DNA from: Poecilobothrus nobilitatus
Lineage: Eukaryota > Arthropoda > Insecta > Diptera > Dolichopodidae
DNA length: 64,000 bases
NCBI GenBank assembly: GCA_947095535.1
Contig: OX352773.1
Span: forward strand, 110,429,950-110,493,949
Direction: 5' to 3'
The position numbers and the translations under genes were made by a program. The notes beneath the pieces are model-generated. The model made no database searches. It worked only from the letters and a program-made list of their open reading frames with translations, and was not told the DNA's origin. This document shows positions 39,602 through 51,169 of this stretch, piece after piece. Position 1 is the stretch's first letter. Every line of letters begins with the position of its first letter.

Positions 39602-40211
39602 ATTGTTCTAATTGATCTCTCGTACAATAACACAAACCTTTTCCAAATATATCACTTCTTAATCGAAATATATCATTAACGTCTTGAGTAAGATCTATTA
39701 ATATATAGCCATATGGGACTGACGTCACTTCATTATATACTTTTTCAAATGCTTTGATTTGATTGAGATATATTTGACGAGCTAGAGGTAATATCTATGA
39801 TTTATCTCTTGGATTTTTGAAAAGTACTAAATATTTACAGTTAAGTGAAATATCTCTTGAAAATTTATCCTGGTGAAAAACATTTTGTGTTACAAATATT
39901 ACAGATAAAGTTCTATGATGTGATCCTCTAGTAAATAAATCACATACATACTTATTATGAGAATTTAACATCATATCATAGATAATAATTAACAAAGGTT
40001 TTTGATTATCATTAAAATCTGGAATAGTGTTACTATATTCCATATCTTTGACATATTTTGGAGCGACATTTTTGTCTGGATTACACCAAATTATTCTATT
40101 AATATGTGGTTGTATATTTTCTTTTTTATATTTTATTAAATTATGAATAAAAGCGGTTTTGTCACAGCATGATGGACCAGCCACCATCATAGTAAACTGG
40201 TGAAACAGCAT
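39537..40211 (-). pseudogene. Element C: packaging ATPase, nonsense codon and altered Walker A
   Basis: Homologous to 22130-22803. Walker A reads GPSCCDKT: the Gly before Lys has become Asp. A TAG at 39795-39797 replaces a Gln codon that is CAG in element B, and the frame continues to 39537. The B-type frameshift is absent here (NDNQKPLLIIIYDMM is continuous). Confidence 0.83.
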
Positions 40212-40246
40212 AGTTGTATTAGTTAAAAACTAACTCAGTTAACCTA

Positions 40247-40254
40247 TATTTATA
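40247..40254 (-). promoter_or_regulatory. TATA box of the element C ATPase gene
   Basis: TATAAATA on the minus strand, 36-43 nt upstream of ATG 40211. Confidence 0.5.
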
Positions 40255-40339
40255 CGAAAAGCTCTTTTCCCAAAGTGAATATAATTTGAGTGAATGTAAT
40301 TTAGTTATTCTATGGAACATTCTTCCCTAAACCTTCGAC

Positions 40340-40831
40340 ATGGTTAAACAAGTTCTAATAGTTGACCTACAATTTTTGCAAGGAAATGAAAAGCAATATT
40401 TCCTAAAAGAGTTAGCCATACTTGAAAAAGGAAGTTTAATTCCAACTGTGTACCACTTCAAAGCACCGTATCCCGCAGAAGAACTTAGTCAGGATATGAA
40501 ATATAATAACCAGTATTGCGAAAATAAAATTAATGGACTTAAATGGAATAACTGGTTAGTTGAATATTTAGATGTAAAATGTATATTAAAACACTATTTA
40601 GAGTCAGATGAAAAAATTTATGTTAAAGGAGAAGAAAAAAAACTTTTCCTTTAAAAATACATTGACAGTGTTAAAATAGTAGATTCAAGCAGAAACTTGC
40701 CGTCATTACAAAAGATTGATAACTTTAAATCAAATTTTCCTATACACTTATCAAACAATAATTTCAGATGTGCTGTTAAAAATTGCTATAATGTATATAT
40801 GTATATTTTAAAAGAAAACATGTTAGATTAA
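40340..40831 (+). pseudogene. Element C: DnaQ/RNase H-like protein with one nonsense codon
   Basis: ATG 40340 opens a frame with VLIVDLQFLQG, YFLKELAILEKG, LKWNNWLVEYLD and IYVKGEEKKLFL. It meets TAA at 40652-40654, where element B has CAA (Gln), and continues to 40831 with a Cys-containing end (NFRCAVKNCYNVYM). Total 163 codons, the same size as the intact 5145-5633 protein. Divergent from the ATPase gene. Confidence 0.65.
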
Positions 40832-40858
40832 GATTTTCATTTTTCATACTTGCACGAT

Positions 40859-41083
40859 ATGAATTTAAATAACAAAACTAAACAAGTTTACTTCAACATT
40901 AAAAAAAATTCACATTATGCATGTATGGGAGTATGTTACAGATCAGCACGGAAAGATCATTGGGAAGAGTACGCACGTGATACAAGTATATTTCAAAGAC
41001 GTATAGAAAAAGTTAGTCGTACTATTTCAGCAATTTTAACACCTGATCATCGCAAAATTGTAAAAGTTTTTTCCAATAAATAA
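40859..41083 (+). CDS. Element C: small basic protein, unknown
   Basis: 74 aa from ATG 40859. Rich in basic and aromatic residues, with HYACMGVCYRSARKDHWEEY and RRIEKVSRTISAILTP. Intact although neighbours are broken. It lies just inside the right terminal repeat, the place where element A has the small Lys-rich ORF 5714-5836. No family recognised. Confidence 0.45.
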   Translation: MNLNNKTKQVYFNIKKNSHYACMGVCYRSARKDHWEEYARDTSIFQRRIEKVSRTISAILTPDHRKIVKVFSNK

Positions 41084-41229
41084 AAATAAACATATAACTT
41101 AATCTGTTCTTATATTTTATTTTTGTGTTTACTATAAATACCAAAAGCAATTAACTTATCTTTATTCCTACCTTACAACATAAAACGAAGTGTAATATCA
41201 ACTATAAAGTAAATGAAAGATTTCCGGTT

Positions 41230-43015
41230 ATTTTATACATAACAGACATACAGAATAATTCCATAATTTTTTCTTTTTTTTACCGACCGTATACATTAAT
41301 GTATAAGGTAGGTATTGTTTTCATACTAAAAATTTGTACCCGAGATTTTCGCAAAAATGCACTACTCCGGTGTGGAGAAGTCTGTAAAAAAATTTTCAGC
41401 ATGATGTCCGTCTGTGTGTGTGTGGGTGCGTGTGTGGGTATGTCTGTGGGCACGTGTACAGCTTAAACGACTGAGCGGAATTTTTTGAAATTTCATATTT
41501 TAGGTTTTGACGTAAATATCTCGGATTGATAAGCTTTTGGAGCAAATCGGACCACCGCAGATGGTAGTTTACTAGTGTACTTTTTAAGTTTTTTACGAAT
41601 ATTTCGTAACAGAAAAATTTTGTGAGAAAAATTATTAAAAAAAAGTTGTTACACAAGTAAAAAGGAACAACTTTGTCATAGAACATGTTTTGATCCGACT
41701 AACTTTAACTTTTATTTAATTTTTTTTCTAAGTCCAAATTTCATACGTAACACTCCATATGAATTTATATGAACAATTTGTTTTTGTTTTTTTTTATATC
41801 TCTAAAAATTTTTATACATACATATGTATGCACTTATATCTATGCCAATGCATATTATTCATTTGTTGATGACATAAAATTAAAACGGTAAAATTTTTGT
41901 TAGCAGATTTAATATTTATCTTATGTTTGTTTTGTATTTGTTTACAGTTTTTATTTTTTTTACTTTTAATTTTATTTTTTGAATGAAAAAAAAATCATGT
42001 TGCTACATTACAATAATAATAATAATAAATGGATGTATGAATGAATGTACATATATTTTTACGATTTCATTGCATATAATTATTTTTATTGAATAAAACA
42101 AAATGTTATTAAATTAGAAGTTATTTTGCTTTGATATAAATTATTATGTAAAAAAATCTAAATATTGACATTGTACTTTTTGTGTAGTGGCGGTCGGTCC
42201 AGTGGTGGAGAAAGCTGATTTTTTTTTTAGCATTTGCATTCATAATTTTTAAATTGTTTGAAAGAGTCAAACAAGTTTTTACAATTTATTTTAAACCAGG
42301 TAAACAGAAATTAAAAGAATGCAAAATATTTTTAAAGTACATGTGTACATACTTATTATACATAAGTCTTAATTGTTCAAGGTATTACAACAATTTACAA
42401 AAAAATATAGTACAATGAGAAACAACACATATTCTAAAAATAACATATTTTTCTTATTTTTATTTTTGCAACTTTAAAACTATAATAACAACTTTTAATA
42501 ATTAATCTTCTTTTAATAAAACAAAACTAAAAATGAAATACACTTTATACTTCTTGTTTACGTTTTCGTTTTTATTTTATGTTTTACTTTGTTCATCTTG
42601 ATATTCAAAAGTATCTATGAATATTTTTGTGCAATAATAAAATCAAGTTTTTTTCGATTGTTTTATATCTATTTTTAACTACATACATATATTTTATTAA
42701 GCATGCGAAGAAAAAATAAAAAAATTGATTTGACTTGAAAAAAAAAATTATTTTCTTACTATTTGTATGATATCCTATTAAACAGTACCAACCAATTTTT
42801 TGAAAAAACCTAATTATCCTAAACTTATTCAGTTCATTAACCTTGCCTGACAACTTCCACAGTACCAACAACCTTCACTTCCTACTATGCAACCACTTGG
42901 AACTTATAAGTTATCAACCCACACTTATAACCTATCTTGCAACCAAAACCAAAACAATCAAAACAAGTTTTTACCTACCTACTCTGATGCATACTCTGAT
43001 GCCTTTTTACCTACT
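41230..43015. repeat. Element C right terminal inverted repeat (interrupted)
   Basis: Two parts, 41230-41281 and 42219-43015, are the complement of the left repeat. The interruption is the insertion at 41282-42218. The outer end is irregular: CTGATGCATACTCTGATGCC (42984-43003) appears between TACCTACT blocks, so the terminal about 100 bp of the left repeat are replaced by a short scrambled segment containing extra copies of the target site. Confidence 0.85.
41282..42218. mobile_element. Unclassified about 0.94-kb insertion in the right inverted repeat
   Basis: It sits within the poly-T tract that is continuous in the left repeat. It begins ACCGACCG (41282-41289) and has the inverse CGGTCGGT at 42191-42198. 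It includes a GT-rich stretch (GTCTGTGTGTGTGTG near 41408). No coding capacity and no clear target duplication. Confidence 0.55.
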
Positions 43016-43021
43016 CTGATG

Positions 43022-43640
43022 CATATCAATCTTTCGATCACCAATTTATTGAAATAAACTTAGGTACAAATAATTTATACCTACTAGGTATTGTTTACTT
43101 TCCTCCGAATTCTGATAATTCCTTATATTCTGAATTTTATAGTGTATATCACAATATTATTTCCCATTGCACGAGGAGGATTCAATTTTTGTTTTTGGCG
43201 ATTTCAACCGTCCTTCTCTCCCTTTTATTATAGACGATACGGATAATTTGTTATTACCATTTAATTTTCAGGACGAAATTGTTTTTAGTTTAATTAGTGA
43301 ATTCTATGGTAACGATTTACAGCATAAGCATGCTTTCTTTATCTTTACGTAGACAATTATTGTCTTCATGTTTTACTTTTGATATTTTGAATAATAGTAT
43401 TGCTATCCAATCTCTTATTAATAAGTTTAGACTTAACGATAGTGGTAGGCAAACTAGAAATACTAAATTTTTAATAGATTACAAACACAATACAGAGTAC
43501 GGAAGAAATGAACCCATCAATAGATGTTGTACTACTTTTAACAAAATTAGTCATCTTTATTCTACATCCATCTCCAGGATTCCTTTCAAACACGTTTTAC
43601 AACAACATTTTTCCACTTTAATGACGTCAGACAATTAATT
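43022..43640 (+). pseudogene. LINE 3' side: rest of endonuclease and C-terminal end
   Basis: Resumes the endonuclease domain interrupted at 25719 (SFDHQFIEINLG, IVYFPPNSD, FVFGDFNRPSLPF). From about 43300 a C-terminal LINE segment follows (YGRNEPINRCCTTFNKISHLY), ending at 43638. The reverse transcriptase in between is missing, so the LINE was deleted internally. A related 3' fragment is at 49561-49720. Confidence 0.72.
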
Positions 43641-43661
43641 CTTACCTAGCCAATTATTTAT

Positions 43662-44889
43662 TATACCCTACACCTAAAGTATAGGGTATATTAACTTTGG
43701 AATGGTGTTTGTAACCACCAAAAGGAAGCGAGTTAGATATGGACATGTATATAAATTCTGAATCAGGATCACCTCCTGAGTCGATTTAGCGATGTCCGTC
43801 CGTCCGTCCGATTACACGATAACTCAAAAACTAATGAAGCTATCTTGATGAAATTTATATAGTTGGTTACTAATTACGAAAGGAAGGCTAAGTTCGAATC
43901 TGGACAAAATCCGTGCATGGGTTCGGATTCTGTAGGCTTCCGAATGATTCCGGAGCAAACGATTATCTCTAAAACCAACAAAGATAGAACCTTTAAATTT
44001 TGTACAATGATGTTTCTTCCCGTTCGATTTATGTCTCTGAAATTTAAGAGGATTTGGTTCATGGGTTTGGATTTGGAAGCTTCCGAACGAGCACCACAGC
44101 AAATGAGATTATCTCCAAAACCAACAAAGATATAACCTTTAAATTTAGCAGACTTGTGTTCTTTCATGTTTTATTTAAGTCTTTGAAATTTGAGAGGATT
44201 TGGTCCATGGGTTCGGATTTTGAAAGCTTCCGAACGAGCCTCAGAGCAAATGATATTATTTCCAAATGCAACAAAGATATAACCTTTAAATTAGGCAGAA
44301 TGGTGTTCCTTCATGTTTGATTTATGTTTCTGAAATTTGTGAGGATTTGGTCCATGGGTTCAAATCTTGGAAGCTTCCGGACGAGCCCCAAAGCAAACGA
44401 GTATATCTCCACAATCAACAAAGATAGAACTTTTATTTTTAGTACAAAGGTGTTCTGTTATGTTTCCTTTTCTGTAAAATTGGAAACTGACATTTGAAAG
44501 AATTTGAACCATGGGTTCGTATTTTGGAAACTTCCGGACGAGCACAAGAGCAACGAGCATATCCCCAAAACCAACAAAAGTAGAACCTTTAAATTTAGTA
44601 CAATGGTGTTCTGGCATGTTTTCTTTATGTTCATGAGATGGATTCGATGAATTGGAGTGGCAATTCGGGTACCTGACACACACCTTCCAAGAACTAACAA
44701 TCTTCGAAATTAATAAAGATAGAAACTTAAAGTTTTTTACAAAGGTGTCAAGCATATCCCAAGAGGATGCCTCTCTTACGTTCCTGAAATTCGAGTTGAA
44801 TAAGACACAAAAGGGAAGAAGTTCAAGCAGCTGCCAAAAAAACTTATGGATTTTTAATTTAATTCGAATTATTCAGGTGTAGGGTATTA
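43662..44889. mobile_element. Non-autonomous element with short inverted ends and internal tandem repeats
   Basis: Bounded by TATACCCTACACCT (43662-43675) and AGGTGTAGGGTATTA (44875-44889), inverse of each other. Near the left end is GTCCGTCCGTCCG followed by ATAACTCAAAAACTAA, a pattern familiar from fly genomes. From about 43890 to 44720 about five units of roughly 150 bp repeat (words CATGGGTTCGGATT, AAGCTTCCGAACGAGC, AACAAAGATATAACCTTTAAATT). ORFs in it on both strands are by-products of the repeats. Confidence 0.65.
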
Positions 44890-46140
44890 ATAAGTCGGTT
44901 GCATCGACTTACTGTTACATTTACTTGTTTTTTTTTTAATTATGACATAATTTAAACATAACACACTTATTGTAATACATAAAAATACAATAAATCGGTT
45001 TATGTTTTTTATTTAGATCATTGTTTTATTTTTGTACATTTTATAAATTGTAATTAAACACTTTTAAGTAATGTTAAAGAAAAAAATTCATTTTTTCAAC
45101 TTTACTACTACTTAATAATAAGATATCCAATTACATTTTATATGTTAGAAAAATTAATATTCAAAATGTTAAATTGCTTGTTATTTATGTATGAAATGTA
45201 CAGATATCATATTAATTTTTTTGTTAATACTTTTTTATTTGATCTGAGTGATTCATATGTATGTAAAATGAATTTGAAAATGTAGTTTGATAATGAATAA
45301 TAACAATAATAAATTAACTTAACTTAACTTTCTTTTAGATTTAAGTATTAAAAGTTCAGTTCTAAGTCATTGTTTTGTATAATTTTAAATATAAGCATTA
45401 ATTTAAGAATTTTTTGTAACGACCTTGTTTTGGTTTTGATTAATAAAATAAAATAAAATATTAAGTAAGACAAGAGCCAATATTAACAATATCAATAAGA
45501 CTTTTTAAATGTAATTTAATCTTTCCAGCAAGTACCTAACCCACACTCTTTTTGACTATGCATATACAATCACAATTAAAATATTCATAAGTAGTAATAA
45601 AAGCCAAAATAATTTGACAAAAAAGTTTCTTATTAAGAAAGAAGAGAATAAAATTCATTTTAGAAGGGAAAAAGTCAACTGGAAAATTTTATTACATATT
45701 ATAAGTATTAAAATATTACATTTGATTAATTTTCCAATTGGCATAAAAAAAACCCTCTTTTTATTAAGAAAAGAATAAAAATTCATAATTCAAAAATACA
45801 TAGGTATAGGTACATAGATTCTTTTAATATAAAATAAAACATTCTTAAAAAAAAATAAAACAAAACATCTATTTATAAAAACATAATAAAATATAACAAT
45901 GTAATTGAAAACATATGAAAAAAAATATAATGTGATACAATTAATTTCAAACTTAAATTAATAATCTCATTTTGTTGCACTAGAATTAGTTTCAGTTGAA
46001 CAATAATGTCCATAAAAAAAAAGAAAATATTGAATCAATATATTCAGAAATTAAAACAAAAAAAGTTTATGAAAATATAAATTATATAATTAATTTTGGA
46101 TAATTTTAATTTTTTTTTACTTTTACTTTGATTTCATTAG
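44890..46140. other. AT-rich region without recognisable genes
   Basis: About 1.25 kb of A/T-rich DNA. Around 45600-45790 a word TTATTAAGAAA(G)AAGA..AATAAAA is repeated. Nothing coding is seen. Confidence 0.4.
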
Positions 46141-46990
46141 TTATAACTTTTCCTTTAACCATTTTGTTTCTTTTTTTAATAAAAGATTAATTAATATTTC
46201 TAAAAATTTAGTTTTATGCGTAAAGCATATTTCATCTTCTTTAAACCATGTAAAATATTTAGGAGATTTTTTAGAGGTTTCCAAACAACAATTTAAAATA
46301 TTTTTTTTTAAATTTATTTTATGAAAATTTTGAGAAAAACACTGGTCAAATAGATGGATATGAAATTGAGTTATTTCGAAAATTTTTTCTGTTGGAGCTA
46401 TTAAATGAATAATTTCTGAATCATTTTTATAGTTTTTTGATAAATGAATTGCTCCGAATCAATTAATAACGGGTTATCGGAAGCCTTTAAATATAAATCG
46501 CTGCATTGACCACAAGAAATTTTTTTCATAATTTTAAAAGTGATATATCCACATATATACCTTTCAGCATTACTCGAAACAAACTAGTGTCTTAATAGCA
46601 GCAGCAACTGAATGACTAAAGACCTGGCAAGCCAATGTAACGTTCATTTTTCAAATCAGTTTGGGAAAATATGTTTTTTGAAACTTTCGGGCACATTTTA
46701 TTGCTGTTGCCTCTTTCGTGAAGAAAAAGTGACTGACTAAATAATCTTAAATGAAACTTCCGCATCATCAATATCTAAATTATATTTAAGCAATGTGTTA
46801 CGAAGAGATTTAACTAAGTGTACTGGATCGAAAATTGAAAGACTGTTTCTTTCAACGTCATTGAAATTATAAATAAAATAGGGACTTTCTTTTGAATGGT
46901 GTTAGTTCATTGCATTCTTGTGTTATATCATTGTATTCTGGCGTTAGTTCATTGTATTCTGGTGGTAGTTCATTGCATTCTGGCACTAGT
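46141..46990 (-). pseudogene. P-element/THAP9-type transposase, C-terminal half
   Basis: Readable across several frames from 46990 down to the stop at 46141: a 7-aa repeat region (ECNELPPEYNELTPEYN, cited in part), IFDPVHLVKSLRNTLL (the hallmark 'DPxHLxKxxRN' of P-type transposases), VTLACQVFSHSVAAAI, then SNAERYICGYITFKIMKKISCGQC (short form AERYICGY plus CGQC) and a helical C-terminus. At least three frameshifts. Complements the N-terminal half at 60955-62090 in order and orientation. Confidence 0.75.
46903..46985. repeat. About 21-bp repeats in the split P-type transposase
   Basis: Four degenerate units containing GTTAGTTCATTGTATTCTGG; similar units TTAGTTCATTCTGGCGTTAG lie at 60953-60999 at the edge of the other transposase half. 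Confidence 0.65.
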
Positions 46991-47204
46991 CCTTTTTTAA
47001 TTTAACATAATTTTGAACTATTAACACCAAATAAATGTATCAATAAATTGTATTGATAGCTTTATTGTTTTCTTGTATATTGAAAAAAAATAAGGCCATA
47101 AACTACCTAACTGTTTTTTTTGGATCGTATGATTTATGTTTATTTCAAAAATATTCTTATTATAACCGTTTGAACTATATTCAAGGACACCTTAAAGGAG
47201 TCGA

Positions 47205-47700
47205 GCTAGATATAGTGTCAAAGGTGTGGATCGGCTCAGAATCGAATTGTCCGTCCGTCCGCCCGCACAATAACTCAAAAAATAAAGGAGCTATATTATA
47301 TATTTTTATTGTTATATTTTTACGTCACTTTTGCAAAATTGTTAGTTTTGCTATTTAAATGCAGCTTTTTCGGCCGCCGGTTTCGAGTAGCTGCGATACA
47401 ACTTCTTTCTTTATATGGAAATGACTCAGTATACATTGAAGCTAGGCGTCTGCAATCTTGCAAGTGAAGATCAAGTTTTATGGCAACGACTTCTGTAAAA
47501 TTTGGTTGTGTTGGTGCAATAGCTTTTGGTAGCTGTCATGCAACTCCACAATTTACATAGATATATCTCGGTAGTTATAACGTCGGTACTAAAACATCTG
47601 AAAATTAAGTTTAAAAAATGATCAAATCGGGATATATTACGTTCATACGGGTATCCTAGAGTTGACATAGTATACTCTACTGCACTCTTCCTCGGTTTTA
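47205..47700. mobile_element. Fragment of a non-autonomous repeat family
   Basis: Contains GAGCTAGATATAGTGTC, GTCCGTCCGCCCGCAC..ATAACTCAAAAAATAAAGGAGC and ends ACTGCACTCTTCCTCG. The larger copy at 49879-51131 shares these words. A small remnant (TACGGGTGTCTAAGAGTTGAC) lies near 48267. Confidence 0.6.
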
Positions 47701-48515
47701 AATAAAATAATTTTTTTGTTCTAAGTTTTAGAGTAATTAATATCATTCAGTGATTGTAGTTTGAAATTAAAACAATACATTTGATGATTTTAACGATAGT
47801 AAAGTGAAAATTTATAGTGAATATTTTTTAAATAAAACATAAAAAAAAAATATTAAAATTAATTTTTTAAAATAATTATATAGTGTTATAACTAAAACTG
47901 AATATTAAAAAAATATTGCAATGTATGGCGATATACTTATAACAATATAAATATACTATGTGCGCATTAATATAATATAATATTTAAAATTATATTTACT
48001 ATTTTGTACTAAGTAAATTTAATATACATTTCCCGCTTAGTATTAAATGGTACTATAGAATATTTGAAAAAGTTTTGGATTGATAATCGTTATGTGGAAG
48101 GTTAGAATCTGCTTTTGAAGAATGTATAAACATATAGTTTGAATATATGTACAACCCATAGTTCTAGAAATTATAAAATTCACCAAAATTATTTTAAAAT
48201 ACTAAAATATTTAAAAAATAATATTGTAAGCAAAGTGACACGCTGTGAACATACTAACGGTTCGTACGGGTGTCTAAGAGTTGACAAAGGCAACTGTATT
48301 CTTTCTCGCTTTCACCTAAATTTTATTGTGCCCATCCCGCATCTTTTATGACTTGTAAAATAGTATAAATACTTTCAATTTTATAAATAAAATATTCAGA
48401 TATAACTTTACTTCTGATCTGATTACAAGATTAGCAGTAAATATTAGTCTTTTATTGGCGAAATATATGAGCCTTTGTTTTCGTCCTTTTTTCCTTTTTT
48501 TATCCGAATTTTATG
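47701..48515. other. AT-rich region
   Basis: No gene seen; includes the small repeat-family remnant near 48220-48330. Confidence 0.4.
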
Positions 48516-48900
48516 TTTCTATATAATATATGCTATTGCTATACATATAGTTTGAAATTTGAATATGAATGATATACAAATGTATTTTTAGAGCTACGAA
48601 GTGTTCGTTATTTATATAAATTGTATAGAAACATAAAAAAGAAAATAAAACAAAAAATACGTATAGCTATTTTGTTGCTATACATATATTTTGAAATTTA
48701 AATATGAATGATTTAAAATGTATTTATATAGGCTACATAGTGCTAGGTATCTATAGTCTATGGCTATGCGTATTTTTAGTTTTATTTTATTTTTTCTGTT
48801 TCTATACAATATACGTTATTGCTCTACATGTAGTTTGATATGAATAGTATAGATATGTATTTATATATGTAGCTATGTAATTTTAAATATTTATCTGAAT
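48516..48900. repeat. Three degenerate tandem units with TTGCTATACATATAG
   Basis: Units near 48533, 48670 and 48815 share GCTATACATATA, TTTGAAATTTGAATATGAATG-like words and ATGTATTTATAT. Noncoding. Confidence 0.55.
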
Positions 48901-49560
48901 AATTTTTGTTTTGTTATGTTTCTTTTTTGTTTTTTTCTGTTTTGTGTAAAAGCTAAAGAATAAATGTGAATATAATATGTAAGTATTAGGTATATGATGT
49001 ACATTAAAAATGGTATGAGGTTTTTTTAGTTACAGACAAATTGTGTATGAAAGTACATTTTGTAAATATAAAAGCTAAAAAATATGTGCATTGTATATAA
49101 AAATTTGCTATTATTGTAATGAGTATTCGTAATTAGTCTAATAAAAATTCGTCGCTTTCATTGAGGTATGTAATATAATATGAAAAATGATTTGTATTTT
49201 TATTTTGAAAATTGAATTGAATTGTAAACCAGTAAAATTCAAGTACCTACATAATATGTATTTATGTATTTTTAAAAATTTTTTAAGAATAAAATTTAAG
49301 GGTAGATTTTTAAATGTACAAAGTAATTTTCATGCAATTCACAACATTATTTGTTGAAGTTTGCATCAAAATTAATATTATGATTAATTACAATTAATAC
49401 CAATTGAAATTTAAAAACAAAAAAAGTGATACAAAAATTGCTAATTAGCAGTTCAGTTATAATATAATAATACAGCAAATTATAAGTTATAATATACGTT
49501 AATATAAGTTTTAAAAAACAATCTATTCACTAAAATATCCAAATGCATAGATTAGAATAA
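48901..49560. other. AT-rich region
   Basis: Nothing recognised. Confidence 0.4.
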
Positions 49561-49720
49561 ACAATGTAGTTAGAAATACAAGAAAAACCAAGATATTAAT
49601 AGAAAACACTCACAGAACAGAATATGGAACAAATGAGCCCAGATGTTGCACTACATTCAATAAACACAGTCATCTTTTTTCAACAGATATATCAAAAAAC
49701 TCTTTTAACATAAATTAAAA
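49561..49720 (+). pseudogene. LINE 3'-end fragment
   Basis: Readable as RKTKILIENTHRTEYG and CCTTFNKHSHLFSTDISK, closely related to the LINE C-terminal segment at about 43440-43600. Confidence 0.65.
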
Positions 49721-49878
49721 CCAAAATTATTAAATTAGTTTAGACAATTTTAATATATTATTTAAACTATTCACACATCAAAAACAATTAGTTTAAGAAA
49801 CCGGCAAATAAAAGTAAAGAACCAGTCTAGCTATGCTGAGTTTTTTATTTTTTTATCAAAAATCACTATAATAATAAC

Positions 49879-51131
49879 CGAGGGAGTGTGGGTGTCGAGC
49901 TAGATATAGTGTCAAAAGTATGGATCGGCTTCCGTCCGTCCGCACGATAACTCAAAAAATAAAGGAGCTAGGAGGCTGAATTTGTTTTACGTCACTTTTG
50001 CAAAATTGTTAGTTTTGCTATTTAAATCCAACATTTTCGGTCGGCGGGTTTTGAGTAGCTGCCATACAACTGCTTTCTTTATATAAAAATAACTCAGTAT
50101 CTATTCAAGTTAGGTTTCTGAAATTTTGCAAATGATGATCAAGTTTTATGGCAACAATTTCTGCAAAATTTGGTTGTGATGGTATGACGGGTTCGGGTAG
50201 CTGCCATACAACTTCTCCATTCAAATGAGAATAACTCAGTGTCTATTGAAGCTCGGTATCTGAAGTTTTGTGAAGAGATGTCGAGTTACATGCCAAAAAC
50301 TTTCGTAATCTTTGGTTGGTCTGGAGCAGCCGGTTCAGGCTTCTTGCACCTCTTGGAACTTAATGAAGCTAGGGGTCTGAAATCTTACAAATGATGACCA
50401 AGTTTTATGGCTACAACTTCTGTAAAATTTAATTGTGCTGGTGCAAATGGTTCGGGTAGCTGCTATAAAACTTCTCTTTTTAAATGAAAATAACTCAGTG
50501 TACGTCCGCACGATAACTGAAAACATAAAGGAGATAGGAGGCTCAAATATTTTTTACGTCACTTTTGCAAAATTGTTAGTTCCGCTATTTAAATCCAGCA
50601 TTTTCGGCCGCCGGGTTCGAGTAGCTGCCATACAACTTCTTTTTTAAATGGAAATAACTCACTGTCTATTCAAGCTAGGTATCTGAAATTTTGCAAATGA
50701 TGATCAAGTTTTATGACAACAACTTCTGGTAAATTTGGTTGTGATGGTATGACAGGTTCGGGTAGCCACCATACAACTCCTCTTTTCAAATGAAAATAAA
50801 TCAGTGTCTACTGAAGCTAGGAATCTGAAATTTAGTAAAGAGGTGTCACCAAATTACATGCCAAAAACTTTTGTAAAATTTGATTGCTCTAAAGCAGTGG
50901 GTTCAGGCTTCTTGCATTTCTTGGAACGTAATTTAGCTAGACGCAATAGATTCGGGTAGCTGTCATACAAGTCCACAATTTACATAAATATATTATCTCT
51001 GTAGTTAACGTCGCTACTAAAACATCTGAATGTTTTGAAAAGATGATCAAGTTTTATAGAAACAGGACATATTACGTTCATACGGGTTGCCAGAGTTGAC
51101 CCAGTCTACTCTACTGCACTCTTCCTCGTTT
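49879..51131. mobile_element. Non-autonomous repeat element with internal near-tandem units
   Basis: Starts CCGAGGGAGTGTGGGTGTCGAGC and ends CACTCTTCCTCG, roughly inverse (CGAGG..AGTG). Inside, a unit of about 250-300 bp with GGTTCGGGTAGCTGCCATACAACT and ATAACTCAGTGTCTA is repeated four times with drift. Related to 47205-47700. No protein coding. Confidence 0.6.
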
Positions 51132-51169
51132 TAACATATTAATATTTATATATATATATATATATAAAT

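Larger units (their letters stand above)
25720..43015. mobile_element. Element C: complete Polinton/Maverick insertion, 17.3 kb
   Basis: Flanked by the 6-bp direct repeat CTGATG (25714-25719 and 43016-43021), which is the target-duplication length of Polinton integrases. It begins AGTAGGTAAAGAGG and ends with the complement of AGTAGGTAAAAAGG. Long inverted repeats follow at both ends. Between them are polymerase, integrase, ATPase, protease, capsid, penton and accessory genes, all decayed to some degree except a few small ORFs. It interrupts a LINE endonuclease domain whose two halves can be recognised on either side. Confidence 0.93.

Noticed and set aside
17536..40831. Several in-frame TAA/TAG codons fall exactly where the sister copy has a Gln codon (17746, 39795, 40652), suggesting a recoded genetic code.
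   Set aside because: CAA/CAG to TAA/TAG are single C-to-T transitions and the commonest nonsense changes. The same genes also have frameshifts, deletions and stops at non-Gln positions, and the surrounding LINE and P-type sequences indicate an ordinary insect nuclear genome.
43824..44882. Several ORFs of 76-131 codons on both strands.
   Set aside because: They follow the about 150-bp tandem repeat on both strands, show no coding signature and are by-products of repeat sequence.
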